64,000 nt of DNA from Gluconobacter sp. Dm-62 (GCF_018256155.1 NZ_JAERLY010000008.1:121821-185820); one strand, 5' to 3'; shown: positions 42,897 to 52,552, numbered from the stretch's first letter. Numbers and translations: made by a program. Notes: generated by a model from the sequence alone, not told the origin.

Positions 42897-43680
42897 ATGC
42901 GCGCACTCGATATCGCCGGAACGGGCATGCAGGCCCAGCAGACCAACGTCGAAACCATTTCCAACAATATCGCGAACATGAGTACCACGGGATACAAACG
43001 CTCCCGTGCCGAATTCCAGGATCTGATCTACCAGAACATCCGCCGCGTGGGTGCAAGTTCGTCCGATACTGGCACGACCATCCCGGCAGGTGCCCAGGTT
43101 GGCCTCGGTGTGAAGACGGCCGCGATCTACCGCATCAACGATCAGGGCAGCCTTGAGCAGACCAGCAACTCACTGGATCTGGCTGTTCAGGGGCGCGGGT
43201 ATTTTCAGGTCCAGCTTCCTTCCGGTCAGCTTGCCTATACCCGTGACGGCACGTTTTCGATGGACAACAACGGCTCCCTCGTAACTGCAGACGGCTATCT
43301 CATCAGCCCGACGATCACGATCCCGAACAATGCCCAGAGCATCTCGGTTGATCAGTCGGGTCAGGTCAGTGTGCAGATTGCCGGGCACGACACTTGTCGG
43401 ACAGCTTCAGCTGGGCATCTTCACCAACGAGAACGGTCTGGCCGCAATGGGGCAGAACCTGTTCACGCAGACGACGGCATCCGGCGATGCCATGATGGGT
43501 AACCCCGAAGCTGTCGGATACGGCAGCATCATGCAGGGTTACGTCGAAAACTCGAACGTCAATGTCGTGACGGAAATCACCGATCTCATCACGGCCCAGC
43601 GCGCCTATGAGATGAACAGCAAGGTCATCACCGCGTCTGACGACATGATGAAAACCGTGACCAATCTGGGTGGTGGTTAA
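42897..43680 (+). pseudogene. flgG: Distal rod protein FlgG, split by a one-base frameshift
   Basis: The reading from 42897 has the FlgG N-terminus (IAGTGMQAQQTNVETISNNI) and rod domain to about residue 163. An extra G in the run at 43383-43385 (minus one G restores AGTTLVGQLQLG) then shifts the frame, and the first frame ends at 43502. The true C-terminus, ending RAYEMNSKVITASDDMM and TNLGGG, reads in another frame to 43680. Without the extra G the protein would have 260 residues, the normal FlgG length. The rest of the gene is well conserved, so the shift is recent, a reversible slippage, or a sequencing error. If real, the strain should be non-motile, since FlgG is needed for the rod. Confidence 0.9.
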
Positions 43681-43683
43681 ACC

Positions 43684-44676
43684 ATGAACCGCATCCTGCT
43701 GACAGGTGGCATGCTGCTGCTGGCAGGATGCTCTGTCCTCTCATTCGCCTCTGCCGCGACATTGCGGACGAACGTCAATGTTGATCACCCACGCGTACGC
43801 CTGTCCGATCTGTTTGCCGATCTGGGCAAGGGGCAGGATACCGAGATCGGCGACGCGCCAGCTCTGGGCGCCAGCTATGTTGTCGGCGGTCCGCAGCTGA
43901 CAGCCATTGCTGCACAATTCGGTGTGGATTGGCCCGATGCGTCGCCGCTGGTCTCTACGACCGTAACGCACACGGCCCGCATGATTGCCGTGGATGATGT
44001 CCTGCCTGTTATCCGGGAGGGGTTGGAGTTACCTTCCGAGGCCCGGGTGGAAGTGGCTCTGACGGGATTTAAACCTGTCGCGGTTCCGGTTGGGGATCAG
44101 GGTGCACCGACAATCCTGCATATTGATCGCCCCCCTCATGGGAGTGAACATTTTACAGCGCGGCTCGAAGTCCCTTCGGCAAGCGGTGGCCAGGGCACGA
44201 CTTTCAATGTGAGCGGCACGGCGACGATGGAAGTGCGGGCGGTGACCCTGCGCCATGCCATGCATCTGGGGCAGCCGATTCTTCCTGAAGATGTCACCAT
44301 GACATTTGTCCGGGTTGGTCTGATTCCGGATGACGCTTTGCAGGCACCAGAAGATGCTGTCGGTCTTGAGGCGCGAGGCGTGCTTGCTGCCGGTCAGGTT
44401 CTCAGTGTGTCGGAACTTGCACATCCGCAGCTCGTGCATCGCGGATCGCCCGTTGTGGCGACATTCTCTGGCCAGAGCCTTCATTTGACTGTTTCAGGAA
44501 CAGTTCTGGAAGCCGGTGGAAAAGGTGACACTGTGCATGTGTACAATGCCAGCAGTCATATGGTCCTGACGGGACGCGTCGTAGATCGGACGGAAGTGGA
44601 CGTCATTCCCGGTATCATGCCCCTGTCTGCAGATAACCGGGCGCGCCAGCAGACAACGGCCCTGCCCTCGCTCTGA
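43684..44676 (+). CDS. flgA: Flagellar basal-body P-ring formation protein FlgA
   Basis: FlgA is a periplasmic chaperone for FlgI during P-ring assembly. The 330-residue protein has an N-terminal signal (MLLLAGCSVLSFASA); LLLAGC could be a lipobox, unusual for FlgA. The SAF domain lies in the C-terminal half (AMHLGQPILPEDVTMTFVRV with GVLAAGQVLSVSEL), followed by VTFSGQ-like VATFSGQSLHLTVSG and GDTVHVYNASSHMVLTGRV. The length exceeds that of enteric FlgA (about 220) because of a longer N-terminal domain. Follows flgG with a 3-base gap. No flgH follows. Confidence 0.93.
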   Translation: MNRILLTGGMLLLAGCSVLSFASAATLRTNVNVDHPRVRLSDLFADLGKGQDTEIGDAPALGASYVVGGPQLTAIAAQFGVDWPDASPLVSTTVTHTARMIAVDDVLPVIREGLELPSEARVEVALTGFKPVAVPVGDQGAPTILHIDRPPHGSEHFTARLEVPSASGGQGTTFNVSGTATMEVRAVTLRHAMHLGQPILPEDVTMTFVRVGLIPDDALQAPEDAVGLEARGVLAAGQVLSVSELAHPQLVHRGSPVVATFSGQSLHLTVSGTVLEAGGKGDTVHVYNASSHMVLTGRVVDRTEVDVIPGIMPLSADNRARQQTTALPSL

Positions 44677-44698
44677 CTTTACAGAGTGGAGAGGGCAG
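44662..44698. terminator. Possible hairpin between convergent flgA and peptidase genes
   Basis: CTGCCCTC pairs with GAGGGCAG, and inside it CTCTG pairs with CAGAG, around the flgA stop. There is no T-run, so it is at best a weak bidirectional terminator. Confidence 0.4.
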
Positions 44699-44715
44699 CG
44701 CCTGATCTGATTGTC

Positions 44716-46641
44716 TTATTTCACCAGATAACGGTCGAACCAGTGAATGGTGCGCTGTACGGCGTCGTCCCAGGCCTGTGGGCTGCTCATGCCATGTCCC
44801 TGTCCGGGATAGATGACGAGTGAGCTCGGAACATGCAGCGTCTGGAGCGCATGGAAGAATTCCTGGCTCTGGGGCATCGGGCATTCCTCATCAGCCGATC
44901 CGACGAAAATGAAGGTCGGCGTATGTGCCTGCCGGATATAGAGGATGGGTGAGGAGTGGGCGTAGATGTCCGGATCGTCGTAAACGGATTTCCCGAAGAA
45001 CGGCAGCATCCAGCTGTCGATGTTGTTTTCGCCGTAATAGGAGAGCCAGTTTGAAATGCCGGCTCCGGCGACAGCCGCACGGAAACGGTCTGTCTGGGTG
45101 ACGCTCCACATCGTCATGTAGCCGCCATAGGAAAAGCCGGTCAGACCAAGGCGGTGATCATCGACGGGAGCCACTTTCTCGGCTGTATCGATCCCGCGCA
45201 GGACGTCACGCAGATCTCCATGTCCGAAATCCCGGCGGTTTGCGGCGGTGAACGCCTCACCCTGTCCGTAGCTGCCCCGTGGGTTAGGCATGAAGACGTC
45301 ATAGCCCGCATTCAGGAGCGCCATCGCCAGCTTGCTGTTGTCGCGGAAATAGCGCGGGTTGGAGGCGCTGGACGGTCCGCCGTGAACGTAGACGATCATC
45401 GGAACCTTGCCGTTCTGCTCCACGCCCGGCTTGCGTGTCAGGGGTTCCAGAAGCCAGCCCTGCACGGAATAGCCATCGCTTTTCCATGTCAGGCTTCGCG
45501 CCTTGAGATGCGCCGGAAGGGCGGCATTGTCGCGATTGACGGGCTTCCACTGTCCGATGGGACCAGCCGCAATCTCCGGTGCTTTTTCAAAGCTCTGCCG
45601 GATAATGGCGGTGTGCTGCCCGGCGCAGGACAGGCTTGGTTCGGAGCGTCCGTTGGACAGCATCATGGTCTCTTCCCACAGCGACCTTTGGCCTCCCTGA
45701 AGGGACCAGATAACGCTGCGGTCTCCCTTGAGACCTGTTGCAATAAGGCCTGGCCCACAATCCCAGGAAAGGTCGGTAACAGTGGCCTTTAGCCCTGGTG
45801 TCAGGTTGACGGGTTTTGCACCGGCCTTTGTCAGATCCAGACTGTAAGCATCGCCGCCAATCGCGCCATAGTCACTCATCAGGCCGCCGATGAAGGAAAC
45901 CTGTTTTCCGTCAGGAGAGACGCGCGGAAGATTGAGCTGCTGTTCCTGAGGCGGACTGTAAAGCACGGTGTCCGTGCCGTTTCCGATAGCGTGGAGCTTT
46001 GCAATCCACCAGTGATCGTCGCCGTTTCCCGGAGCAGCGGTGGCGATAAAACCCTCGCCGTTCGGGCGCCAGTCATATTCATAAACATACAGATCGGCGG
46101 GTGACTGCCAGTTCAGGCGACCATTTTCGATCGTGGCGATCCGCTGTTCATCGATCTGTGCGTTGATTTCTCCAGCCGGAGGCGCGCCCGCTTCCATCGC
46201 CCCGGGCTGGCGGTGTGCATTTTCGATTGCCAGAACGCCAAGCTGCCCTTTGGGTCCGTAGGACAGGGACTGAAGTGTCCCCGTGAAGGTCAGGACCTGC
46301 TTTGCATGCTGACCATCCCGGTCCGCTTCCCAGACCGACAGTGTTTTGACCGAAGGGTCTTTCAGAACATAGGCCAGTGCCTGTCCGTCCCGACGCCAAG
46401 CGAACGCGCTTGCTTCACAACCATGACACAGAGACAGAGTGCTGCGGGCCCCGGACGGGAGAGTGTACAGTACGGGCTGGGAAATGGTGTTCTGCGGAGA
46501 CTCTCCAACCGGCTCCTGCAGCGAGAGCAGTCGGCTTCCATCAGGGGAGATGGAAATGTGGTCGAAAAGCTGAACGGGCGCAGCAAGCGCCGTCATGGGA
46601 AACAGGGCTGCCAGCAGTGCGATGCGACGGGATAGGGTCAT
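44716..46641 (-). CDS. S9-family peptidase (prolyl oligopeptidase type)
   Basis: A 641-residue secreted serine peptidase. After the signal peptide (cleaved after MTALAA) comes a beta-propeller-like region with repeated SPDG segments (residues about 30-370). The C-terminal alpha/beta hydrolase domain has PMIVYVHGGPSSASNPRYF, the nucleophile Ser in GLTGFSYGGYMTMW, the Asp near SADEECPMPQSQEFFHAL and the His in YPGQGHGMSSP. All three catalytic residues are present. It resembles acylaminoacyl or dipeptidyl peptidases. It lies 21 bases downstream of the RND transporter gene, same strand, perhaps co-transcribed. Confidence 0.93.
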   Translation of the reverse strand: MTLSRRIALLAALFPMTALAAPVQLFDHISISPDGSRLLSLQEPVGESPQNTISQPVLYTLPSGARSTLSLCHGCEASAFAWRRDGQALAYVLKDPSVKTLSVWEADRDGQHAKQVLTFTGTLQSLSYGPKGQLGVLAIENAHRQPGAMEAGAPPAGEINAQIDEQRIATIENGRLNWQSPADLYVYEYDWRPNGEGFIATAAPGNGDDHWWIAKLHAIGNGTDTVLYSPPQEQQLNLPRVSPDGKQVSFIGGLMSDYGAIGGDAYSLDLTKAGAKPVNLTPGLKATVTDLSWDCGPGLIATGLKGDRSVIWSLQGGQRSLWEETMMLSNGRSEPSLSCAGQHTAIIRQSFEKAPEIAAGPIGQWKPVNRDNAALPAHLKARSLTWKSDGYSVQGWLLEPLTRKPGVEQNGKVPMIVYVHGGPSSASNPRYFRDNSKLAMALLNAGYDVFMPNPRGSYGQGEAFTAANRRDFGHGDLRDVLRGIDTAEKVAPVDDHRLGLTGFSYGGYMTMWSVTQTDRFRAAVAGAGISNWLSYYGENNIDSWMLPFFGKSVYDDPDIYAHSSPILYIRQAHTPTFIFVGSADEECPMPQSQEFFHALQTLHVPSSLVIYPGQGHGMSSPQAWDDAVQRTIHWFDRYLVK

Positions 46642-46662
46642 GGGGCGTTATTTTATCCGGTT

Positions 46663-49600
46663 TCAGATCTGTTTGGCGGAAGGGCTGGCGGTGCCGTGGC
46701 GGCGCAGAAGCCCGAGCAGCCAATGACACAGACGCTTCGTTCTCGCACCGATGGCATCCATCCACAGATAGACGATCGGTGTGGTGTAAAGGGTCAAAAG
46801 CTGACTGACAACCATTCCGCCCAGGATCGAAACACCCAGTGGACGGCGCATTTCCGCGCCATATCCATTGCTGATGATGAGCGGGACTGCCCCGAGTGCG
46901 GCTGCCAGAGAGGTCATCAGGATAGGGCGGAAACGGGTGATCGAGGCTTTGAAGATGGCATCCCTGGGAGACAGCTTGTCGACGCGCTCGGCATGGATGG
47001 CGAAATCGATGACGAGAATGGCGTTCTTCTTGACGATGCCCGTCAGCAGGATGATGCCGATCATGGCAATGATGCTGAAGGACTCTCCCGCGATCCACAG
47101 GCCCAGAACCGCGCCGATACCGGCGGAAGGCAGGGTGGACAGGATCGTGATGGGGTGGATCAGGCTTTCATAGAGAATGCCCAGAACGATATACATCACG
47201 GCAATCGCGGCGAGGAACGCCAGTGCGCCGTTGACCATGAGCTTGCGGGTGTCGCCTGCCGTTCCGGTGAAGTCACCCAGGACGCCATCAGGAGCGCGGG
47301 TGCTCTGCATGGTCTGTTTGATCAGCTCGACCGCGTCATTGTAGCTCACGCCGCTCGCCAGATCGAACGAGATATTGGCGGAATAGTAGTTGCCGCGATG
47401 GGTGATATCGAGAGGCTGTGGCTTCCACAGAACGGAGGCGACATTGGTCAGGGGGATCATGGTTTCGGTCGCGGAGGAGACAGCGCTTCCGCTTGAGGAG
47501 TTGCCCGAAATCTGGTTGGCCAGTGAGTTCTGGATGGACGCCGTGGCCAGGGACGTGAAGCTGCTTGCCGAGGTGCTGGCATCACTGCGGGCTCGGATCA
47601 GGTTCGAGGCAACGCCACCAGCCGCCGTGCCCGCAGATGTGGAAATCCAGACCTGGCTGAGTGTGTTCGGGTCCATGCGGTATTGCGGTGCCAGCACCAT
47701 GACCACGCGGTGTTCGGTCGTGGGCAGATGGATTGTCGAGACGATGGCCTGACCGTAGGAATCGTACAGGACGTTCTGGATCAGCTGCGGTGTGACGCCG
47801 TAGCGCGCTTCCGTATCACGGTGGACGGTGATGTAGGCCGCAACGGACTGCCCTTCGGTCGTGGATGAAATATTGACGAGCTTGCCCGAGGCCCGCAGGG
47901 CGCCCAGCAGGGTTGGGAGGTATCCGAACAGGTCGGCAACGTTTTCTCCCCGTAGGACATAACGGTAGCTGCCGGTATTCTTGGAACTGCTGCCGCCCTG
48001 GCTGCTGCCACCAACGCTCCAGAACGATACGTCCGCTCCGGGTTCGTTGGGCAGGCGTTTGCGAATACGATCCAGAACGGTTTCGGCGGACGCGCGTTCG
48101 GCCTTTTCCTTCAGATGGAGGTAGAGCTCCCCACTGTTCTTGTCATCGCTGAAGATGGTGGTGGAGATGACGTCCGGGTCCGTCTGGGCGATGGCGCCGA
48201 CTTCCCGCAGACGGCGGTCGATATCCTGGAATGACATGGTGGCGTCACCCTTGATGCGTCCCGCCAGCAGCGACATGTCCTGCGAGGGGATGAATTCCTT
48301 GGGCATCAGGGCCACGGAGCCGACCAGCACCATGAAGCTGAGCGGAAGGGTCAGTCCCATCAGAACCGGATGGCGGAGGCACCAGTGCATGGAGCGCGCA
48401 TACTGTTTCAGCGTCCAGTCCAGCGAGGTCTCCGTAATGACGACAATGTAGCCCAATACGCCCTTCCTCGGCTGGTCGCCGTGGTCGATTTCCAACAGAT
48501 GTGCGCACATCATCGGCGTCAGGGTCAGGGACAGCCACATGGAGATGACGATGGCGGAGATCATCGTCATGCAGAACTCGAACATGATCGAGCCTGCTCC
48601 GCCAGGCAGGAACAGCAGCGGGATGAACACCGCGACCAGCGAGGCGCTGATGGACAGGACGGTGAAGCCGATTTCCGAAGCGCCGATCAGGCTGGCCTCG
48701 TACCGGTCCTTTCCGTCTTCCATGTGCCGGGCGATGTTTTCCAGAACGACAATCGCGTCATCAACCACGAAGCCAACCGCGATGGTCAGGGACATGAGTG
48801 ACAGGACATCGAGCGTAAAGTTGAAGGCAGCCATGGCCGCCAGCGTGCCGGACAGGGCGATGGGGACCGTCACGGCGGGAATGAGCGTCGTGATCATCCT
48901 GCGGAAGAACACCAGGATCACAAGCACGACCAGCACGACGGACAGGATCAGTGTCAGACGGGCATCCGCGAGGGATGCGCGGATCGAGCGGGATGTATCG
49001 AGTCCCACGACCAGATTGACGTCCGCCGGCAGGGCGTCGCGCAGATGTGTCAGGTTGGCGTTGATGCCGTCCACGATGGCCACGGTGTTGGCATGGGGCT
49101 GGGCCGTCACGACCAGAGTAACGGCGCGATGGCCGTTGATATAACTGGTCTGATAGACGTCCTGAACGCTGTCGCTGACGGTAGCGATATCACTCAGCCG
49201 GACAGGATAGAAATTGTTGCGGTAGCCGACGATCAGGTCGCGATACTGAGCCGCATTGATGGCCTGATCGTTGGTGGACAGCATCATCCGTTGGCCATGG
49301 CTGTCGATGAAACCCTTGGGCGTGAAGGCATTGGCCGAGGCCAGGGCAGTACGCACATCCTCAAAGCCGATGCCCCATTTGTAGAGCGGACCAGGATTGA
49401 GCTCGACACGTACGGCGGGGTTCGTTGAGCCCACGACTTCCACACGGCCCACGCCCTTGACCTCGGCCAGGAGCGGTTTGATGCGGATATTGGCAATATC
49501 GTAAAGCTCGGCCTGGGTTTTCTGATCGCCGGTCAGACTCATCAGATAGACTGGAAATCCACCGCCATCCATTTTGAAGGCCTGCGGGTCGGCATCCATG

Positions 49601-49968
49601 GTTCCGGTCGGCAGGTCGGCTCGGGCAGCGCGCAGGGCCGCCTGCGTGTCACGCAGGGCGCCGTCGATATTGCGCGACGATGAGAATTCGAGAAAAATCT
49701 GGGCCTGTCCGGCACTGGTGTCGGACTCGATGCTCTCAAGATCCGCGATGGATCCGAGTCTTCGCTCCAGCGGTGTGGTGACGGATGTCGCCATCTGCTG
49801 CGGGTCGGCACCCGGCTGGGTTGCCACGACCATGATGGCGGTCGTGGTCATGTCTGGCATCGTCGCGACGGGGAGAAGCGGATAGCAGATGAATCCCGCC
49901 ATGAAGATGGCAATGGACATCAGTGTCGTCGCGACCGGGCGGTCTATGAACAGGCGGCAGAAATTCAT
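46663..49968 (-). CDS. AcrB-type (HAE1) RND efflux transporter, orphan
   Basis: A 1101-residue inner-membrane pump, about 60 residues longer than MdtB/AcrB. The fourth-helix proton relay is present as GFVVDDAIVVLENIARHMED (Asp403, Asp404). The excess lies mostly in residues 776-835, a Ser/Ala/Thr-rich insertion between YRMDPNTLSQVWIST and the IPLTNVASV strand, within the second periplasmic porter/docking region. A shorter Ser/Gly-rich segment is at 651-665. No adaptor or outer-membrane channel gene is adjacent, unlike the pump at 21-24 kb, so it must use partners encoded elsewhere. The substrate is unknown. Confidence 0.92.
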   Translation of the reverse strand: MNFCRLFIDRPVATTLMSIAIFMAGFICYPLLPVATMPDMTTTAIMVVATQPGADPQQMATSVTTPLERRLGSIADLESIESDTSAGQAQIFLEFSSSRNIDGALRDTQAALRAARADLPTGTMDADPQAFKMDGGGFPVYLMSLTGDQKTQAELYDIANIRIKPLLAEVKGVGRVEVVGSTNPAVRVELNPGPLYKWGIGFEDVRTALASANAFTPKGFIDSHGQRMMLSTNDQAINAAQYRDLIVGYRNNFYPVRLSDIATVSDSVQDVYQTSYINGHRAVTLVVTAQPHANTVAIVDGINANLTHLRDALPADVNLVVGLDTSRSIRASLADARLTLILSVVLVVLVILVFFRRMITTLIPAVTVPIALSGTLAAMAAFNFTLDVLSLMSLTIAVGFVVDDAIVVLENIARHMEDGKDRYEASLIGASEIGFTVLSISASLVAVFIPLLFLPGGAGSIMFEFCMTMISAIVISMWLSLTLTPMMCAHLLEIDHGDQPRKGVLGYIVVITETSLDWTLKQYARSMHWCLRHPVLMGLTLPLSFMVLVGSVALMPKEFIPSQDMSLLAGRIKGDATMSFQDIDRRLREVGAIAQTDPDVISTTIFSDDKNSGELYLHLKEKAERASAETVLDRIRKRLPNEPGADVSFWSVGGSSQGGSSSKNTGSYRYVLRGENVADLFGYLPTLLGALRASGKLVNISSTTEGQSVAAYITVHRDTEARYGVTPQLIQNVLYDSYGQAIVSTIHLPTTEHRVVMVLAPQYRMDPNTLSQVWISTSAGTAAGGVASNLIRARSDASTSASSFTSLATASIQNSLANQISGNSSSGSAVSSATETMIPLTNVASVLWKPQPLDITHRGNYYSANISFDLASGVSYNDAVELIKQTMQSTRAPDGVLGDFTGTAGDTRKLMVNGALAFLAAIAVMYIVLGILYESLIHPITILSTLPSAGIGAVLGLWIAGESFSIIAMIGIILLTGIVKKNAILVIDFAIHAERVDKLSPRDAIFKASITRFRPILMTSLAAALGAVPLIISNGYGAEMRRPLGVSILGGMVVSQLLTLYTTPIVYLWMDAIGARTKRLCHWLLGLLRRHGTASPSAKQI

Positions 49969-50048
49969 GCGGTCAGTTTATCCACAAAACCGCGCTTCGG
50001 GTCATTACTGATAGGACACAAAATGTCAGATATCTGCCGTGCGGAGCG

Positions 50049-50852
50049 TCAGAAGTCGGGCATACCCGCTGGCTGGGCAGAAGGCTGGGTTCCGTAATAC
50101 CGTTCTGCCAGACGGGGTGGCAGCAGGTCCATAAGGCGCGAGCCCATGACCAGCCATGCCGGGAAGATTATCCGCCGCGTCTGGCGCAGCGTGCCGCGCA
50201 GGATCCTGCGCACGGCTTCTTCCGTGGACACCAGACCCGGCATTGGAAAACGGTTTCCCTTCACCATGGCCGTATCGACAAATCCGCAGCACACGCTGGT
50301 CAGGCTGATGCCAAAACTGCCCAGACGGGAGGCGTTGCCAATAATGAAGCGGTCAAGTGCGGCTTTGGAGGCGGAATAGGATGGCGTGCCGGGATAGCAG
50401 ACGAACCCCGCGACGGAGGCCATCACACAGATCCGGCCCCGAAGGTTTTCGCCGTTTCGGTCCTGCGTGCGCATGGCTTTCACGACTGGAAAGAACGTGT
50501 TGAGCGTTCCAGTCAGATTGGTGTCGAGCATCTCCCACACACGTTCTTCGCGCTCCAGCACCAGACCGTCGTCGGCTTCGGGAGGCAGGCCCCCCGTGAT
50601 GCCCGCACAGAGGAACGCCATGTCCAGCCGCTCGCCCGATGCTGTGGCGATCCAGTCCGCCATGCCCTGCCGGTTCCGTGTGTCCAGAATGGCCGGGACT
50701 GTGTGCGCGCCCTGCCTGTCGCACTGTCGGGCTGTTTCTGTCAGGCCTTCTGCCGCATGGTCGCAGAGTTGAAGGGAAACGCCCGGCCGGGCCAGCTTCA
50801 GGGCAAGACCGCGTCCGATACCGGATGCGGCCCCTGTAATCAGGATATTCAT
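50049..50852 (-). CDS. Short-chain dehydrogenase/reductase
   Basis: A 267-residue SDR from the ATG at 50852 (MNILITGAASGIGRGLALKL); the frame continues upstream to 50993 without a plausible start. The nucleotide-binding motif TGAASGIG, the NAG-type loop replaced by FLCAGITGGLPPE, and the catalytic YSASKAALD (Tyr and Lys) are present. The C-terminus is longer and more basic than usual (LVMGSRLMDLLPPRLAERYYG) and may contact the membrane. The substrate is unknown. It follows the lipase-like gene by 70 bases on the same strand. Confidence 0.92.
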   Translation of the reverse strand: MNILITGAASGIGRGLALKLARPGVSLQLCDHAAEGLTETARQCDRQGAHTVPAILDTRNRQGMADWIATASGERLDMAFLCAGITGGLPPEADDGLVLEREERVWEMLDTNLTGTLNTFFPVVKAMRTQDRNGENLRGRICVMASVAGFVCYPGTPSYSASKAALDRFIIGNASRLGSFGISLTSVCCGFVDTAMVKGNRFPMPGLVSTEEAVRRILRGTLRQTRRIIFPAWLVMGSRLMDLLPPRLAERYYGTQPSAQPAGMPDF

Positions 50853-50922
50853 CCGGCGGAGTCTAACAGAGTGTTTCCGGGATGCGACCCCCGAGGGGCG
50901 AAAACATCTCCTTCCCGTAGGA

Positions 50923-52119
50923 TCAGTGAGGTGAATTGCAGTCCGAGCGGGGTTTCGTGCCCTCAAGGAGTTGTCCGGCGAAACTGTGGGCATCCGTGAT
51001 CATGGCGGCGAGTGTGCCATTGTGGCTGGCGTCATGAATCCGGTGCGTCACGGGCGTTCCGGCGGCGCAGAGCCGCGCGACAAGGCGTTTCTGCTGGCCG
51101 GTGGATGTATGAAGATCCTGCGCGCCGGATTCGATAAGGACAGGTGAGGGCAGGGAGAAGCCCGGATATTTCGCCCAGTCGAACACCGGCGCCAGCACAC
51201 GTCCTGCGTCGGGTTCGAGCAGGGTTGCGGGTGTCAGGCCGGAGCGTTTCGCGATCGGGAAGAAATCTGAAGCGCACATGGAGCCTGCATCATGCAGAAG
51301 GCGCTGCCCCCGTGGGGTGAAGGCTTCGTTGATGTCGGTGGACTGGTCAGCTTCGGCCAGTGATTGCCCGAGGGTCAGCAGTTCAGGCACGGCCGGGGAG
51401 AAGCTGCGCGGATTGGCAGGGTGCAGAAGTTCCTGCGCCGTCTGTTCGTCCAGATAGGGCGGAGCGGCGGCGATCGTGCCCAGAATCCGCAGATGCGGGG
51501 CGTAGGTCGAGGCCATGGCCGCAGCCGCTAGAGCCGCCTGTCCGCCCTGGGCATGGCCGTTCAGCACCACGTTTGAGGACAGGTCCGGCAGGCGTTCGCG
51601 CGCCGCGCGCACGGAATCCAGAACGCTCATGCCCTCCGAACGCGCATTCAGCAGAAGCGGCGCGCCGGGCTCGCCCATGCCGGGATAGTCGGTCGCGACG
51701 ATCGCAAAACCCTGACGCAGCCAGCCGTCATAGAAATGCGCCTGTACGGTCCCAATTCCCATCACAGACGGCGCACAGGTCAGATGCAGGCCGCTCTCTC
51801 CATGCGCCCAGGCCAGAACGGGCCAGCCGCCTGCCGGAGCAGGCCTGCGCGGAACCAGAACCTGCGCCGAAACGCGGACGAGTTGATGCGGGTCTCGCGC
51901 ATCCGTGCTGCGATAGGTCAGCCGATATACGGAGGCCGGTTCATGGGATGGCACGGAATCCAGCCGGATCGCCTGCCCCGCCGAGACGGGCGCGCTGACG
52001 GACCAGTTGTCGTCATCGTCATCCGAAGCGCAGCCGGACAGGACGGTGCCCGCTGTCAGAAGCATGACAAGCGATGCCAGAGCGGTCAGCGGTGTGTGGC
52101 GAAAAGAGCGGTACGGCAT
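50923..52119 (-). CDS. Secretory-lipase-like lipoprotein with the nucleophile Ser replaced by Ala
   Basis: A 398-residue protein with a lipoprotein signal (LTAGTVLSGC, Cys30) followed by an acidic DDDDD stretch. The alpha/beta-hydrolase fold resembles secretory lipases (LIP family, PF03583): GGWPVLAWAHGESGL, AIVATDYPGMGEPG, the elbow segment VVLNGHAQGGQAALAAAA, SPVLIESGAQDLHTSTGQQ with the expected Asp, and IHDASHNGTLAA with the expected His. The elbow reads GHAQGG (Ala190, codon at 51550-51552) where GHSQGG is expected, so the normal nucleophile is missing. The protein may be inactive or binding-only. A single base substitution (T to G) would explain the change. Confidence 0.85.
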   Translation of the reverse strand: MPYRSFRHTPLTALASLVMLLTAGTVLSGCASDDDDDNWSVSAPVSAGQAIRLDSVPSHEPASVYRLTYRSTDARDPHQLVRVSAQVLVPRRPAPAGGWPVLAWAHGESGLHLTCAPSVMGIGTVQAHFYDGWLRQGFAIVATDYPGMGEPGAPLLLNARSEGMSVLDSVRAARERLPDLSSNVVLNGHAQGGQAALAAAAMASTYAPHLRILGTIAAAPPYLDEQTAQELLHPANPRSFSPAVPELLTLGQSLAEADQSTDINEAFTPRGQRLLHDAGSMCASDFFPIAKRSGLTPATLLEPDAGRVLAPVFDWAKYPGFSLPSPVLIESGAQDLHTSTGQQKRLVARLCAAGTPVTHRIHDASHNGTLAAMITDAHSFAGQLLEGTKPRSDCNSPH

Positions 52120-52300
52120 GGACGGTCTGTCTCCGACGGGAAGCGTCTCTCATAGCAGTGCTCTGCGTCCTGTGGGAGCGGCCATGTCTTGTTTCAGAAC
52201 GGGAGCGGGCTTGGAGAGCCGCCCATCCGGCGCTACAGAGAAAACCTCTGACGAGCCGGTCCGACATGATCGGATCTGATACAACGAGGATAGCCCCGCC

Positions 52301-52552
52301 ATGACCGACACCATTCCCGATCGTCTCTCCGCCAGCCCGGACAGCCCGTATTACAACGAAGAGCTGCTGTCGCGTGGCATCGGTGTCCGCTTCAAGGGTG
52401 AAGAGCGCACCACCGTTGAGGAATACTGCATTAGCGAAGGCTGGGTGCGTCTGGCCGTTGGCAAGTCCATGGACCGCCGTGGCCGTCCGATGACGATCAA
52501 GGTTACGGGACCGGTCGAGGTCTGGATCAAGGACTCCGAAGAAGAAGCATGA
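52301..52552 (+). CDS. DUF3297 family protein
   Basis: An 83-residue cytosolic protein with the DUF3297 pattern: DRLSASPDSPYYNEELLSRG at the start and GKSMDRRGRPMTIKVTGPVE near the end. It is common in alphaproteobacteria and has no known function. The stop overlaps the nucleoside hydrolase start (ATGA), so the two are co-translated, a hint of a shared role in nucleoside use, but only a hint. Confidence 0.92.
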   Translation: MTDTIPDRLSASPDSPYYNEELLSRGIGVRFKGEERTTVEEYCISEGWVRLAVGKSMDRRGRPMTIKVTGPVEVWIKDSEEEA

